A stretch of DNA of 64,000 bases from Caldalkalibacillus uzonensis (GCF_030814135.1 NZ_JAUSUQ010000005.1:184826-248825), one strand, 5' to 3'. Positions 43,954-53,164 are shown, counted from the first letter of the stretch. A program made the numbers and translations. The notes: a model not told the origin generated them from the sequence alone.

Positions 43954-45108
43954 ATGCTAGACACCAAAAAATTTGGGGAATTGCTAAAAAAGTCTGGGTT
44001 TTCATTTTACAGCGGAGTGCCTTGCTCTTTTTTAAAGAATTTCATTAATTATGCGATTAACGAATGTGAATATATCGCTGCTGCAAATGAAGGAGATGCA
44101 GTAGCCATAGCATCTGGTGCTTTTATTGGGGGGAAAAAGTCGGTTGTTCTCATGCAAAATTCAGGTCTGTCTAATGCTGTTTCACCTTTAGTTTCTTTGA
44201 ACTATCCCTTTAGGCTGCCAGTGCTTGGATTTGTCAGCCTCCGAGGAGAACCGGGTAAACCTGATGAACCTCAACATGAACTGATGGGGCGAATTACAAC
44301 GGAGTTATTGGAATTAATGCAAATCAAATGGCAGTATTTATCGAGTGATATACAGGAAGCCAAACATCAAGTCGAACAAGCTAATCGATGGATTGAAAAG
44401 AATCAGCCCTTTTTCTTTGTTGTTAAAAAAGGAACGTTTGGAGAGGAGATTCTAAGGAAAAAAAGTCTCTCTTCACATTCGAACCAAGTGATATTGATGA
44501 AAAAAGAAGAGGATCAGCTCCCCGTACGGTTTCAAGTATTGGAGGTCATTAATCGATTCAAAGACAACCAAACCGTACAACTGGTAACCACGGGAAAAAC
44601 TGGACGAGAATTATATGAGATTGAAGATGCACCCAACAATTTCTACATGGTTGGTTCCATGGGGTGTGTCAGCTCACTTGGCCTTGGCTTAGCCCTAACC
44701 CAAACAAATAAGGATATCATCGTTATTGATGGTGATGGTTCCTTGTTGATGCGCATGGGAAGTTTGGCCACGAACGGGTACTATCACCCCCACAATATGC
44801 TTCATCTACTATTAGATAATCATACGTATGATTCGACAGGGGGACAAAATACAGTCTCTCACAATGTGAATTTTATCAAGATAGCTGCCGCCGCAGGCTA
44901 TGAGAAATGCATCTATATTCATAATGTACAAGAGTTAGTATCCACTATAAAAGAATGGAAAAAATCAAGAGGATTGACTTTTGTTTATATGAAAATAGCA
45001 AAGGGATCCAAGAAAAACCTTGGCCGTCCGAAAATCAAACCGCATGAAGTTAAGGAAAGATTACAACATTTTTTAAGAGGCAATACAGACGGAGGAGTGT
45101 ATAAATGA
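43954..45108 (+). CDS. aepY: Phosphonopyruvate decarboxylase
   Basis: 384 residues of the thiamine-diphosphate decarboxylase family. N-terminal FYSGVPCSFLKNFINYAI (~17) and ANEGDAVAIASGAFIGGKKS with MQNSGLSNAVSPLVSL (~48-90) are hallmarks of phosphonopyruvate decarboxylase; the ThDP-binding segment IDGDGSLLMRMGSLAT (~257) closes the set. It converts phosphonopyruvate to phosphonoacetaldehyde and CO2, pulling the unfavourable PEP mutase reaction forward. SD GTGAGGATTT precedes ATG 43954. The PEP mutase gene is 2.5 kb downstream. Overlaps the next gene by four bases. Confidence 0.92.
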   Translation: MLDTKKFGELLKKSGFSFYSGVPCSFLKNFINYAINECEYIAAANEGDAVAIASGAFIGGKKSVVLMQNSGLSNAVSPLVSLNYPFRLPVLGFVSLRGEPGKPDEPQHELMGRITTELLELMQIKWQYLSSDIQEAKHQVEQANRWIEKNQPFFFVVKKGTFGEEILRKKSLSSHSNQVILMKKEEDQLPVRFQVLEVINRFKDNQTVQLVTTGKTGRELYEIEDAPNNFYMVGSMGCVSSLGLGLALTQTNKDIIVIDGDGSLLMRMGSLATNGYYHPHNMLHLLLDNHTYDSTGGQNTVSHNVNFIKIAAAAGYEKCIYIHNVQELVSTIKEWKKSRGLTFVYMKIAKGSKKNLGRPKIKPHEVKERLQHFLRGNTDGGVYK

Positions 45109-45842
45109 AACCGGAACGAAATAAGTGGGAAAGATATAAGTTTATGAAAACTTCAGAGTGGTTGGCACCCTACTTACCTGAAACCCGAAAACTGAACAAA
45201 AATAACTTTTGGGCCATGATCAATAAATTCGGAACTGTATATCTTAAGCCAATCAGAGGTCGAAGGGGGGAAGGTATCATTAAAATATCTTTAAAAGAAG
45301 ACAATGTCTTTGAAATGCACCACGAAAATAAAAGAAAAACGATACGTAGTGAAAAAGAGGCTTATTCTTATATACAAAAGAAAATGAAATCTCGTAGTTA
45401 TATAGTCCAACAGCCTGTCCGCCTTACTGAAATCAATGGCCGTCCGATAGATTTCAGAGTGATTGTACAACGTAGAAATCTAGATGAACCTTGGACGGTA
45501 ACTGCAAAAGTGGTAAAAGTTGCAGGTAAAGGGTATATCGTGACCAATCATGCAAGAAGTAAAGGGACAATTTTAACCGTTGAAGAGGCCATTCAAAAAT
45601 CACCACTTAAAAAGCTCTGTCAAGAAGAATTATTATTTAATATCGATCGGATTGCCTTACTGGCTTCGCAAGAATTAACTAGACATTACCCATATCATCG
45701 TATTTACGGATATGATATCGGGGTTGAGCCTGATGGAAAGATCATGATTATTGAAGCTAATTCAGACCCAATGTTTTTTCATTTCCGCCAACTTAAAGAT
45801 AAAACGATGTATCGTCGCATTATGGAATATAAAAGAGGTTAA
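45105..45842 (+). CDS. Short YheC/YheD-family ATP-grasp protein
   Basis: 245 residues starting at ATG 45105 within the previous stop region. It is essentially an ATP-grasp core alone: EWLAPYLPETRKLNKN, VYLKPIRGRRGEGI (~45), YIVQQPVRLTEINGRPIDFRVIVQRR (~100) and YGYDIGVEPDGKIMIIEANSDPMF (~205) with the metal-binding E and N. It lacks the N-terminal part found in the 378- and 508-residue paralogues. It is translationally coupled to the phosphonopyruvate decarboxylase gene. A role in joining an aminoalkylphosphonate to a carboxylate is speculation. Confidence 0.8.
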   Translation: MKPERNKWERYKFMKTSEWLAPYLPETRKLNKNNFWAMINKFGTVYLKPIRGRRGEGIIKISLKEDNVFEMHHENKRKTIRSEKEAYSYIQKKMKSRSYIVQQPVRLTEINGRPIDFRVIVQRRNLDEPWTVTAKVVKVAGKGYIVTNHARSKGTILTVEEAIQKSPLKKLCQEELLFNIDRIALLASQELTRHYPYHRIYGYDIGVEPDGKIMIIEANSDPMFFHFRQLKDKTMYRRIMEYKRG

Positions 45843-45852
45843 CTTCTAGGTT

Positions 45853-46484
45853 ATGACAGAACAGAATAATATGAGAAAAGTAAAAAGAAATATATTGCTT
45901 AATCCCGGTCCTGCTACAACAACAGGAAGTGTTAAATGGGCGAGCTCTGTGATTCCTTCAGAAGCTGTAGTGCTCATCATCAATAACGGTGCTTACGGTC
46001 AAAGAATGTGTCAGATTGCTCATATTTACGGTTTTAACGTCCTTGAAATTCAAAGCCCCCCTGACGCTCCTATCGATTTAACCACTTTAGAAACATTGAT
46101 CCAAAAATCCTCTCGTAAAATTTCTCATCTCGCTGTTGTCCATCATGAGACAACGACTGGCTATTAAACGACATTGAATCTATCGGAAAAATTTGCAAAA
46201 GACATCATATTGACATGATTGTGGATACAATGAGTTCGTTTGCAGCCATTCCAATCGATATGCAATAAATGAATATTAGTTATCTAGCCGTTTTTTCAAA
46301 CACAAGTCAAATTCGTTTCACTCCCCCTGTACAGACATTATATGCACCGAAGCAAGCCATCATTGAGTGTAAACAAGGGGATATATCACCTATAAGGATA
46401 TTGAAGTATTTTTTATTGAAAAGCTATTTTAAGGAATATTGGGTATCTAAAATAAACACCATCTTTCCCAAAAAAGGACTATAA
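45853..46484 (+). pseudogene. phnW: phnW (2-aminoethylphosphonate--pyruvate transaminase) remnant
   Basis: The first frame has the PhnW start NILLNPGPATTTGSVKWA, then SSVIPSEAVVLIINNGAYGQRM with about 60 family residues missing between the two. It runs to HHETTTGY (46166), where a frameshift follows. Shifted by one base the text continues as LNDIESIGKICKRHHIDMIVDTMSSFAAIPID to ~46267, then skips to SNTSQIRFTPPVQTLYA and AIIECKQGD, ending by 46484. The PLP-lysine segment is absent. PhnW interconverts phosphonoacetaldehyde and 2-aminoethylphosphonate. With several deletions and a frameshift it cannot be active. Confidence 0.82.
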
Positions 46485-46506
46485 CGTTTTACGAGGTGGG
46501 TTTTTA

Positions 46507-47403
46507 ATGAAAAAAACTACAAAACTAAAAAAATTATTAAACTCACAAAATCTAGAATTTTTAATGGAAGCGCATAACGGCCTATCGGCCAAAATTGTGG
46601 AGGAAGCCGGTTTTAAAGGGATTTGGGCCAGTGGATTATCTATCTCTGCAAGTTTAGGTGTGAGGGACAATAATGAGGCTTCATGGACACAAGTATTAGA
46701 AGTAATAGAGTTTATGAGTGACGCCACTTCTATACCTATCTTATTGGACGGAGATACAGGTTACGGGAACTTCAATAATGCAAGGAGACTGGTCAAAAAG
46801 TTAGAGCAACGTCATATCGCAGGGGTCTGTATTGAAGATAAACTTTTTCCGAAAACTAATTCTTTTATTAAAGGCGAGGCTCAACCACTTGCCGACATAA
46901 ATGAATTTTGCGGAAAAATAAAAGCGATGAAAGACACTCAACTAGATGATGATTTTTGTGTAGTGGCAAGAGTCGAAGCTTTTATTGCCGGATTAGGACT
47001 TAAAGAAGCCTTACGACGGGCAGAGGCGTATCGTCAAGCCGGTGCTGATGCCATTCTTATACACAGTAAAAGATCAGATGTCACTGAAATTGAATCTTTT
47101 ATGAAAGAATGGAAAGGAAGGCTACCCGTTATCATTGTCCCTACGAAATACTATTCTACTCCAACCAAACATTTCAGAGACATGGGCGTCAGTGTTGTCA
47201 TTTGGGCTAATCATAATTTAAGGGCCTCGATTATGGCGATGCAAGGTATATCCAAGCAAATATTTCAGGATGAAACACTCATTCATGTCGAAGGCAACAT
47301 CGTAACAGTTGATGAAGTATTTAGACTTCAAAATCACAGTGAGTTTGAAGAAGCGGAAAAAAAATACCTTCCATCTAATAATAAGAAAGTAACTAAAACT
47401 TAA
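46507..47403 (+). CDS. aepX: Phosphoenolpyruvate mutase
   Basis: 298 residues of the isocitrate lyase/PEP mutase superfamily. Active-site motifs are [16 protein letters not shown] (~18), [16 protein letters not shown] (~82), and the mutase hallmark [11 protein letters not shown] (~115-125), where lyases have a different loop. [10 protein letters not shown] (~155) also fits. It turns phosphoenolpyruvate into phosphonopyruvate, the first C-P bond in almost all natural phosphonates. SD GAGGTGGG precedes ATG 46507. With the decarboxylase it gives phosphonoacetaldehyde. Confidence 0.94.
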   Translation: MKKTTKLKKLLNSQNLEFLMEAHNGLSAKIVEEAGFKGIWASGLSISASLGVRDNNEASWTQVLEVIEFMSDATSIPILLDGDTGYGNFNNARRLVKKLEQRHIAGVCIEDKLFPKTNSFIKGEAQPLADINEFCGKIKAMKDTQLDDDFCVVARVEAFIAGLGLKEALRRAEAYRQAGADAILIHSKRSDVTEIESFMKEWKGRLPVIIVPTKYYSTPTKHFRDMGVSVVIWANHNLRASIMAMQGISKQIFQDETLIHVEGNIVTVDEVFRLQNHSEFEEAEKKYLPSNNKKVTKT

Positions 47404-47426
47404 CCATCAATGAGGTAAAGGTGTGT

Positions 47427-47755
47427 TCAAGGCATGTTTAAAAACGGATTGTGGTGCGAACCGAAATCGGCTTGGTTACGGGGTTTCCGGGAAAAAGCCA
47501 GATGCTTGGGTGATACACTTTTCCAATACTGACGAAGCAGGCGGAGATTGGATTGGTAATAAAACTTGATGGCGCCGTAGGCGGAATTCACAGAGGCAGA
47601 ACTAAGCTTTTGGACCGTAATCGCATAATGAAGAAAGGATCGAATCTCATCATATCCGACGGAGGCTGGAATATTTGCCGCAAAACTCATAGAAACGTTG
47701 AATGTGTTTCAAATTAGTCCATTGTAGTGGGCATCGCTTGTATGACATCTTGCAT
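47427..47755 (-). pseudogene. Tyrosine recombinase/integrase N-terminal remnant
   Basis: On the - strand ATG at 47755 reads MQDVIQAMPTTMD, then in other frames LKHIQRFYEFCGKYSSLRRI and EIRSFLHYAITVQKLSSASVNSAY...IKFYYQ, a typical SAM-like core-binding domain of phage/IS-associated integrases. At least two frame changes are needed, and the catalytic domain is absent. It marks past mobile-element activity at the phosphonate gene junction. Confidence 0.6.
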
Positions 47756-47760
47756 AAAAA

Positions 47761-47805
47761 ACACCTTCCTTTTTTACTTTAGAGGATAAAGGAAGGTGTG
47801 ATGGA
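47761..47805 (-). terminator. Strong hairpin, terminator in - direction
   Basis: ACACCTTCCTTT (47761-47772) pairs with AAAGGAAGGTGT (47788-47799). On the - strand it is followed by TTTTTT, so it can end the oxygenase-Nudix-nucleotidyltransferase transcript. The 180 bases between it and the oxygenase stop keep an open - strand frame ending NALLNETAAW that I do not recognise, perhaps an IS fragment. Confidence 0.6.
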
Positions 47806-47985
47806 TTGTAGTAAGGGGGTTAGAGAGCTACCACGCAGCGGTTTCGTTCAACAAAGCATTCACGCTCGGGCCTGACGGCCCCTTGGTCACCAGAAGGTGG
47901 AGAAGGGAAGTGAATTCAGGCGACAACCCTGCACCGACTAACCGCGTTGCGGCAGCTCTTCGTGCTTAAGAGACGACAACTCTGC

Positions 47986-48768
47986 CTATATTTTATAACG
48001 ATAAGTTTTTCCTGGCTTTCGTTCGATATCCGGAGGAAAACTTTTTCGCTTATCCGCAAAATATTTAGCTCGATAGTCACCTTCAGAAAGCTTATTAAAC
48101 GTTAAAAAAACCATTCTTCTTATTGTATCTGTTAGATTTGGTCCTGAACGGTGTGGTGTGTAAGAATCAAAGATGATGATATCGCCTGGTTTCATTTCGA
48201 AAGAGACCCAATCTAATTTTTCAACTACATTTCTCGGTAGTTCTTTAAACATAGGCCCAAGCAGTCCTTTTTTATGTTCCCCGAGAGCACACTCCAAACA
48301 ACCATTTTCAGGAGTTGCTTCATCTATACAAACGGCAACAGAAATATGCAAAGTTTGACCATATCTATCCCATCCGGCCTGGGCGTCTTGATGGGGCTTA
48401 AAGCCTTCACCACCTGGAAGTTTGAAATTTATTTTATCTTTAAAAAGTACTGCAGGTTCTTCAAACAGTTGTGAAACGATCCCAAGCATCCATTTCCCAT
48501 TTAAGAATTTATTTAATTTTTCATGGTAAGGTAAAAAATTTTCTACTCTGTTTAAGATTCTGGAACCATCTTTTAAACTTTTCTCGTAATATTTCATCCA
48601 TTTACCTGTTGTTTCAGGAAGATTCTGTACTTCTTCCACCCAATCTATTAGATTCTGTTTTATTTCAGAATTGTAAAGCTGTTCACAAGGTAAATAGAGA
48701 CACCCATCTTGTTTCCATTTTTCAAGATGTTCTTTCGTTAATTGTTGAAGATAAATCATTTGGAGCAC
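47986..48768 (-). CDS. Phytanoyl-CoA dioxygenase (PhyH) family oxygenase
   Basis: 260 residues of the Fe(II)/2-oxoglutarate-dependent PhyH family. Metal ligands: HQDAQAGWDRYG (HxD, ~125) and the distal His in FDSYTPHRSGPN (~204) with the 2-oxoglutarate-binding Arg just after. Closely placed to phosphonate genes, it resembles in type the PhnY*-like enzymes that hydroxylate 2-aminoethylphosphonate next to phosphorus. It starts the lower half of a - strand set with a Nudix hydrolase and a PntC-like cytidylyltransferase. The substrate is inferred from context only. Confidence 0.78.
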   Translation of the reverse strand: MLQMIYLQQLTKEHLEKWKQDGCLYLPCEQLYNSEIKQNLIDWVEEVQNLPETTGKWMKYYEKSLKDGSRILNRVENFLPYHEKLNKFLNGKWMLGIVSQLFEEPAVLFKDKINFKLPGGEGFKPHQDAQAGWDRYGQTLHISVAVCIDEATPENGCLECALGEHKKGLLGPMFKELPRNVVEKLDWVSFEMKPGDIIIFDSYTPHRSGPNLTDTIRRMVFLTFNKLSEGDYRAKYFADKRKSFPPDIERKPGKTYRYKI

Positions 48769-48814
48769 TCCTTTCTGATATAGTGAATGCTATTAGTAAT
48801 AGCATTAGGAGGAG

Positions 48815-49234
48815 TCATGAATTAATATATAGGTATGGCCAATTATTTTCATGGGTACTATGAAGAACACGTTCTTTACATGTTGTTTGACTAATCATTT
48901 GCAATGCTTCTTCAATTGTAAAGTAGCCAATACCTTCACTCTCATCATTGAACTTTAATTGACCGGATAAGGGAGTCGCAAAAAACAAAAAATGGCAACT
49001 GCTTGCTTGTTTATTTTGATAAACTCCGATCAAGTCAATGATTTTAACTTGAATTCCTGTCTCTTCTTCAACTTCTCGTATAGCACCATCTTGTATGGAT
49101 TCTCTGTTGTTAACAAATCCTCCTGGATATTCCCAACCTCTATATTTATTTTTTATTAACAAAATATGCTGATACTCATCACGTACTATTGCACCAGCTG
49201 ACAGTCTATGTTTAGGTATCTTCATATACACCAC
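48815..49234 (-). CDS. Nudix hydrolase
   Basis: 139 residues with a complete Nudix box: GGFVNNRESIQDGAIREVEEETGI fits Gx5Ex7REUxEExGU (given here by positions ~38-61; key residues G38, E45, R54, E55, E58, E59, G61). Such enzymes hydrolyse nucleoside diphosphate-X compounds. It lies seven bases after the nucleotidyltransferase gene on the same strand, so it may control or clear a CDP-linked intermediate; a house-cleaning role is equally possible. Confidence 0.82.
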   Translation of the reverse strand: MVYMKIPKHRLSAGAIVRDEYQHILLIKNKYRGWEYPGGFVNNRESIQDGAIREVEEETGIQVKIIDLIGVYQNKQASSCHFLFFATPLSGQLKFNDESEGIGYFTIEEALQMISQTTCKERVLHSTHENNWPYLYINS

Positions 49235-49240
49235 ACTTTC

Positions 49241-49981
49241 TTATAGCGATTTGTCTTTTGACTTAATACGAGGATAGACAACTGAAGTCGCTCTTTTCAG
49301 ATGCTCCTCATTATCAATCTCACACCAAGCCAAGTCTGCTACTTTTTTCATGAAAAAAGAAGAGTGCTCAGCTGTTCGATTGAGGGCTTCTTCATAATCC
49401 AACATTGGATTTTCCTCTAACATTTCCTTTGCTAACTGACACATAAGTTCAAAAGTACTATAAGATATTTTTGAAATACCTACGAATTCACCATCAATCC
49501 TAGATAGAAATGAAGATTGTTTTTTCATTTTCTTAAAAAAATGTTTGTCGTCACATTCAATGAAAAATTCATCTCCTGATTGAGTTAAATCACTTGCGAG
49601 TATTACATTGGAATGCGAATCATCGAGGATTGATCGTAAGGCCTTCTTCTCGTATATGATGTCAGATTCCAATAATAAAAAATCCTCTTGAATTTGATCT
49701 TTCATCAACAGTAATGTATATAGGTTCCCGGTATTAGCAAAATGATGATTAACAGTAAATCGGATACCGGGATTTTTCTGTGCCAGAAATCTTAATTTTT
49801 CTTCCTTATAGCCCGTTCCGATCTGAATATGTGTGATTCCTGCATCTAATAACTTGTCTATAGATTCTTCAATGATCGATTTGTTTTCTATAACCAGTAA
49901 ACCCTTTGGTGCATATTGAGAAATTTTATGCAGGCGCCTACCTCTTCCTGCGGCTAAGATCACTGCTGTTTTAATCATCAA
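49241..49981 (-). CDS. Nucleotidyltransferase, PntC/LicC-like
   Basis: 246 residues (ATG 49981 or 49978; SD GGAAGGTGATTG). Sugar-nucleotide-transferase fold with AVILAAGRGRRLHKIS (~6), YAPKGLLVIENKSIIEESI (~24), the metal-binding LLLESDIIYEKKAL (~102), ASDLTQSGDEFFIE (~128) and WCEIDNEEHLKRA (~219). These patterns are those of CTP:phosphocholine or CTP:phosphonate cytidylyltransferases (LicC, PntC). PntC activates 2-aminoethylphosphonate as CMP-AEP for attachment to lipids or glycans. PEP mutase and decarboxylase nearby make that reading likely. The C-terminal transaminase domain of some PntC proteins is absent. Confidence 0.78.
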   Translation of the reverse strand: MMIKTAVILAAGRGRRLHKISQYAPKGLLVIENKSIIEESIDKLLDAGITHIQIGTGYKEEKLRFLAQKNPGIRFTVNHHFANTGNLYTLLLMKDQIQEDFLLLESDIIYEKKALRSILDDSHSNVILASDLTQSGDEFFIECDDKHFFKKMKKQSSFLSRIDGEFVGISKISYSTFELMCQLAKEMLEENPMLDYEEALNRTAEHSSFFMKKVADLAWCEIDNEEHLKRATSVVYPRIKSKDKSL

Positions 49982-50107
49982 TCACCTTCCAATCATAGCC
50001 ATTTTTTGAGGGTCTTATTTAGATCTTCGCTATATTTTATGAGCAGTTGTCGGACAAGGGGATAGTTTATTCGTTTAAATTAACGTAAATCAGGCATATA
50101 TAGAATC

Positions 50108-50141
50108 AGCATTGGTTGATACAACCGATGCTTTTTTTTAA
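50108..50141 (+). terminator. Orphan terminator
   Basis: AGCATTGGTTG (50108-50118) pairs with CAACCGATGCT (50122-50132), followed by eight T. No + strand gene precedes it: the gene just upstream runs the other way. It probably remains from a deleted gene. The rest of 49982-50235 holds nothing else I can name. Confidence 0.7.
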
Positions 50142-50235
50142 AAGAAAAGGTTCTTTAAGGAGTACAATTCGTACAAACCCTTCAAAGATCATCACCATAA
50201 TCTAAAAGTAATATTAGGAATTAGGAGTGTGTGTA

Positions 50236-50832
50236 ATGTACATGAACGATTTTAGATTAATTGATGTTTACAAACCTAGTGGGGGGAAAGTCAAGGTAGT
50301 AAAAAACCCAACACCCTACGAATTAATTGGCCAAGGGATGCAAGGTGCTGTTTTTAAGTTGTCAAACAAAATATGTGTGAAAATATATCCAGAAAAGAAA
50401 CATCGCATTTGGGAAGAAGAAGTGCTAAGAGAAGCTCAAAAATCGCCCTTTTTCCCTAAGTTATATGATTCAGGAGCTAACTATATAGTAATGGAGTATG
50501 TCGAGGGAATACCTTTAGGGGATTACTTGAAGAATAAGAGAACCATGCCTCGTGAATTAACAAAACAGATTATAACTTTGCATAAAGAAATGGAGCGCTT
50601 AAAATTCACTGATTATGATATATATTTACGTCATTTCATTGTTACGAACAATAAAACAATAAAAGTAATTGACCATGTGAAGTCTTTTAAAAGAAATCGG
50701 CCTCAACCCGAACGTTTAGTCAAAGGATTAAGTAAACTTGGTCTACTGAGATCGTTCTCGTCTCAAGTCAAAGAAATAGATTATAAAACTTATACTAAAT
50801 GGAAAAAAACGATAAAGAAATACTTATCATAG
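50236..50832 (+). CDS. Small protein kinase-like protein
   Basis: 198 residues from ATG 50236 (SD AGGAG at 50223-50227). Kinase-like N-lobe: IGQGMQGAVFKLSNKICVKIY with the glycine-rich loop and the ATP-binding Lys (~33-52), then hinge YIVMEYVEGIPLGDYL (~83). The catalytic region is altered: FTDYDIYLRHFIV where a canonical HxD would be, and VIDHVKSF in place of DFG. It resembles the short RIO-like/YrzF-type proteins of Bacillus. It may phosphorylate a small molecule or coat protein, or be a pseudokinase. Confidence 0.7.
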   Translation: MYMNDFRLIDVYKPSGGKVKVVKNPTPYELIGQGMQGAVFKLSNKICVKIYPEKKHRIWEEEVLREAQKSPFFPKLYDSGANYIVMEYVEGIPLGDYLKNKRTMPRELTKQIITLHKEMERLKFTDYDIYLRHFIVTNNKTIKVIDHVKSFKRNRPQPERLVKGLSKLGLLRSFSSQVKEIDYKTYTKWKKTIKKYLS

Positions 50833-50843
50833 ACGTTTCCGGT

Positions 50844-50975
50844 TACCTGAAGTCGCTCAAGCCCAAGTACAGAGGAGGGTGTCCCCGTACGTTTACGGAA
50901 GAACTACGGGCGGCAATCATCGAATTGGCTCAGATCCCGCCCAAAACGTTGGGGCTGCCGTTTACCGGTGGATAG
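50844..50975 (+). pseudogene. IS630-type transposase N-terminal remnant
   Basis: A 44-codon frame reads YLKSLKPKYRGGCPRTFTE and AAIIELAQIPPKTLGLPFTGG, the helix-turn-helix linker region of IS630-family transposases, then stops. The DDE domain is missing. The rest of the gap 50833-51446 holds the second copy of the 193-bp repeat and AT-rich sequence leading to the next gene. Confidence 0.65.
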
Positions 50976-51126
50976 CGTTTGTCAAATCAAAAACCGTCCA
51001 AATGTGCATTTAATTTCCGGCCACTTTGAGCTAAAAAATTAAGCTAGCTGTTGCTCTTGTAACCTCAATTACACCAGTTTATGTGAGTTCTATAGTGGTT
51101 TTAAAGCCAAAAGCAGAACTGCTTTT

Positions 51127-51318
51127 AGCTTTAAAGTTCTGCACCTATACCGTATGACCTGCTTGATGAAATGGCTCAAAGTTGTCCTAAGAGGGTATGA
51201 TCAGACTTAGAGGTTCAGGACGCTTTGATGTAGGGGTATTAGCATGGTTTCTATTTAGTCGTTCTTTCCATAGATAGATGCCGTGTCCACACTCATTCAC
51301 CTTCCATATACTGTGTTA
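51127..51318. repeat. 193-bp repeat, copy A
   Basis: Nearly identical to 43420-43612. It ends 128 bases before the 508-residue ATP-grasp gene and may carry its promoter. Copy B keeps the same order (repeat, gene end, terminator-like stem), but with most of the gene missing. Confidence 0.8.
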
Positions 51319-51446
51319 GAGTCAGCTAGTCGTTTATTCTATGTCAGGTTTGTTAAGCTCACAAAAGTTAGATGGATCTTCCTTTTGCTCATTTGTGTGG
51401 ATACAAATCATTGTTGATGGGATTAGTAAAGAAAGGATGATAAAAA

Positions 51447-52973
51447 GTGAGTAAGCGGTCTGTTGAGGTTCAACTAAAAGAGCATGCTGCCAAAGACCCT
51501 CACCTCATAACGATTCCAAAAGTGCTTGTTGACCTGATAGAAGGTCAACGTGATGAACAAATGCACGTTTACAAAATTCAAGAAATAATCGTGCAACAGA
51601 ATCATGAATTAAAAAAAGGAAATAACGATTTCCAAGAAAAAAAGGGATTACATGATCGAAACCATTCGCTAGATGGAAAACAATCACCTGAAAAAAATGA
51701 TTCATCACAAAAAGATAAAACCATTCATCTCAAAGTTGGGTTATTTGATGAAGAAGTCAACTATGCCATCAATGAAACGGATCATGTTATGGAGTTATCG
51801 CCAGCGTTAATGAAAAAGTTATGTCTTATGAATGGAACTATTTGCCATGCCAAATATGAAGACAAAAGTATTCGATTAGGCCCAGTAACCGGTATTTTTG
51901 TCAGTCAGAGTTATACTGACAAATTGTTTTATAAGCAAAAAGCAAAGAGACGGACGATGGAGTTAATGGGGGCTAATAGAGATGCCCATAATATTCTTTA
52001 TTTCTTTTCAATGAGTGACGTGGATTTTTCAAATAAGAAAGTCATAGGCACCTATTATGATGATCATGAAAAGCGTTGGAAAAGAAGAGAATTCCCATTT
52101 CCAGATGTGCTTTATGATCGTGGCAGCGGCCGTCCTAATAGCCGATTACCTAAACAAGCTTTTCGTATGAAGCTTGAAACCGAAACCCCCATAAAAAAAA
52201 TCAATGCCCAGCACTACTTTGATAAATGGGATCTGTATTATAAACTGAGTCAATATCCAGAGATGCGCCCTTATCTCCCGTTCACGATACTGTATCAGAA
52301 TCCACAGGATTTACAAGCATTTCGTGGCACTAACAAAGTGTATGTCAAGAAATGTGTCAGCAGTAATGGCCGGAGAATCATGCGTGTCGAGAGGAAGTCA
52401 CCTTCGCGTTTCGACTACAGTTACTATACAACCAAACTTGTTGTTGGAACAAAAAGAAATATCAGAGATGTGGCCCACTTAATTGAACATAAATTTGGCC
52501 GGGAACAGGTGATCGTTCAACGAGCGATAGATTTACCTACAATCGATGGAAGCAATATCGATATGCGGGCAACAGTTCAACGGGATGGTGAGGGTAAACT
52601 TGATGTGACTGCCGTTGCTGTCAGAGTTGGAGGGAAAGGTTGCCCTGTCACAAGTACACGAACAGGTGCTAAATGTTATCGGTTCGAGGATTTCTATAAG
52701 ACATATTATGGGTATTCAAATCGACAAGTTAAAAAATTGAGGAAACGTGTTGATGATTTCTTGAAAAAAGTATATCACTATACCGAGAAAGCATATGGTG
52801 CCTTTGGAGAAATCGGAATTGATTTTGCCTTCGATAAGCAGGGTAATATATGGTTTATTGAGTGTAACGCCAAGCCTGCTAAAAGTGCTTTACACCGCTC
52901 ATATGATCGGGAAACCATTAGGAAAGCATTTGTTTATCCGTTAGAGTATGCAAAATATATTACAGGATTTTAG
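51447..52973 (+). CDS. YheC/YheD-family ATP-grasp protein, long form
   Basis: 508 residues from GTG 51447 (SD AAAGGATG). An extra N-terminal region (~1-145) includes a charged low-complexity part (KGNNDFQEKKGLHDRNHSLD) and a small beta domain ending in RLGPVTGIFVSQSYTDKLFY. Then the YheC/D order: FFSMSDVDFSNKKVIGTYYDD (~187), FPFPDVLYDRGSGR, YFDKWDLYYKLSQYPEMRPYLP (~252), VYVKKCVSSNGRRIMRVE, QVIVQRAIDLPTIDGSNIDMRATV (~352), and GAFGEIGIDFAFDKQGNIWFIECNAKPAK (~450). It is the most complete of the ATP-grasp genes in the window. A partial copy lies at 43.6 kb. Confidence 0.86.
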   Translation: MSKRSVEVQLKEHAAKDPHLITIPKVLVDLIEGQRDEQMHVYKIQEIIVQQNHELKKGNNDFQEKKGLHDRNHSLDGKQSPEKNDSSQKDKTIHLKVGLFDEEVNYAINETDHVMELSPALMKKLCLMNGTICHAKYEDKSIRLGPVTGIFVSQSYTDKLFYKQKAKRRTMELMGANRDAHNILYFFSMSDVDFSNKKVIGTYYDDHEKRWKRREFPFPDVLYDRGSGRPNSRLPKQAFRMKLETETPIKKINAQHYFDKWDLYYKLSQYPEMRPYLPFTILYQNPQDLQAFRGTNKVYVKKCVSSNGRRIMRVERKSPSRFDYSYYTTKLVVGTKRNIRDVAHLIEHKFGREQVIVQRAIDLPTIDGSNIDMRATVQRDGEGKLDVTAVAVRVGGKGCPVTSTRTGAKCYRFEDFYKTYYGYSNRQVKKLRKRVDDFLKKVYHYTEKAYGAFGEIGIDFAFDKQGNIWFIECNAKPAKSALHRSYDRETIRKAFVYPLEYAKYITGF

Positions 52974-53164
52974 GATATATTAACTGACGATTGCACGCTT
53001 AGGGAAGATATCCATGATTGGGTAGGTAAAAACAGGCACTGTCAGAAAGGCAGTGCTTGTACTTTATAACAAAAGCCTTTTTACTATAGAGCTGGGCTTA
53101 TTTATTATACAAGTATTTTTGCCGAAAATATAATAATTTAAAAGTATCTAAGGAGGTTAAAAAA

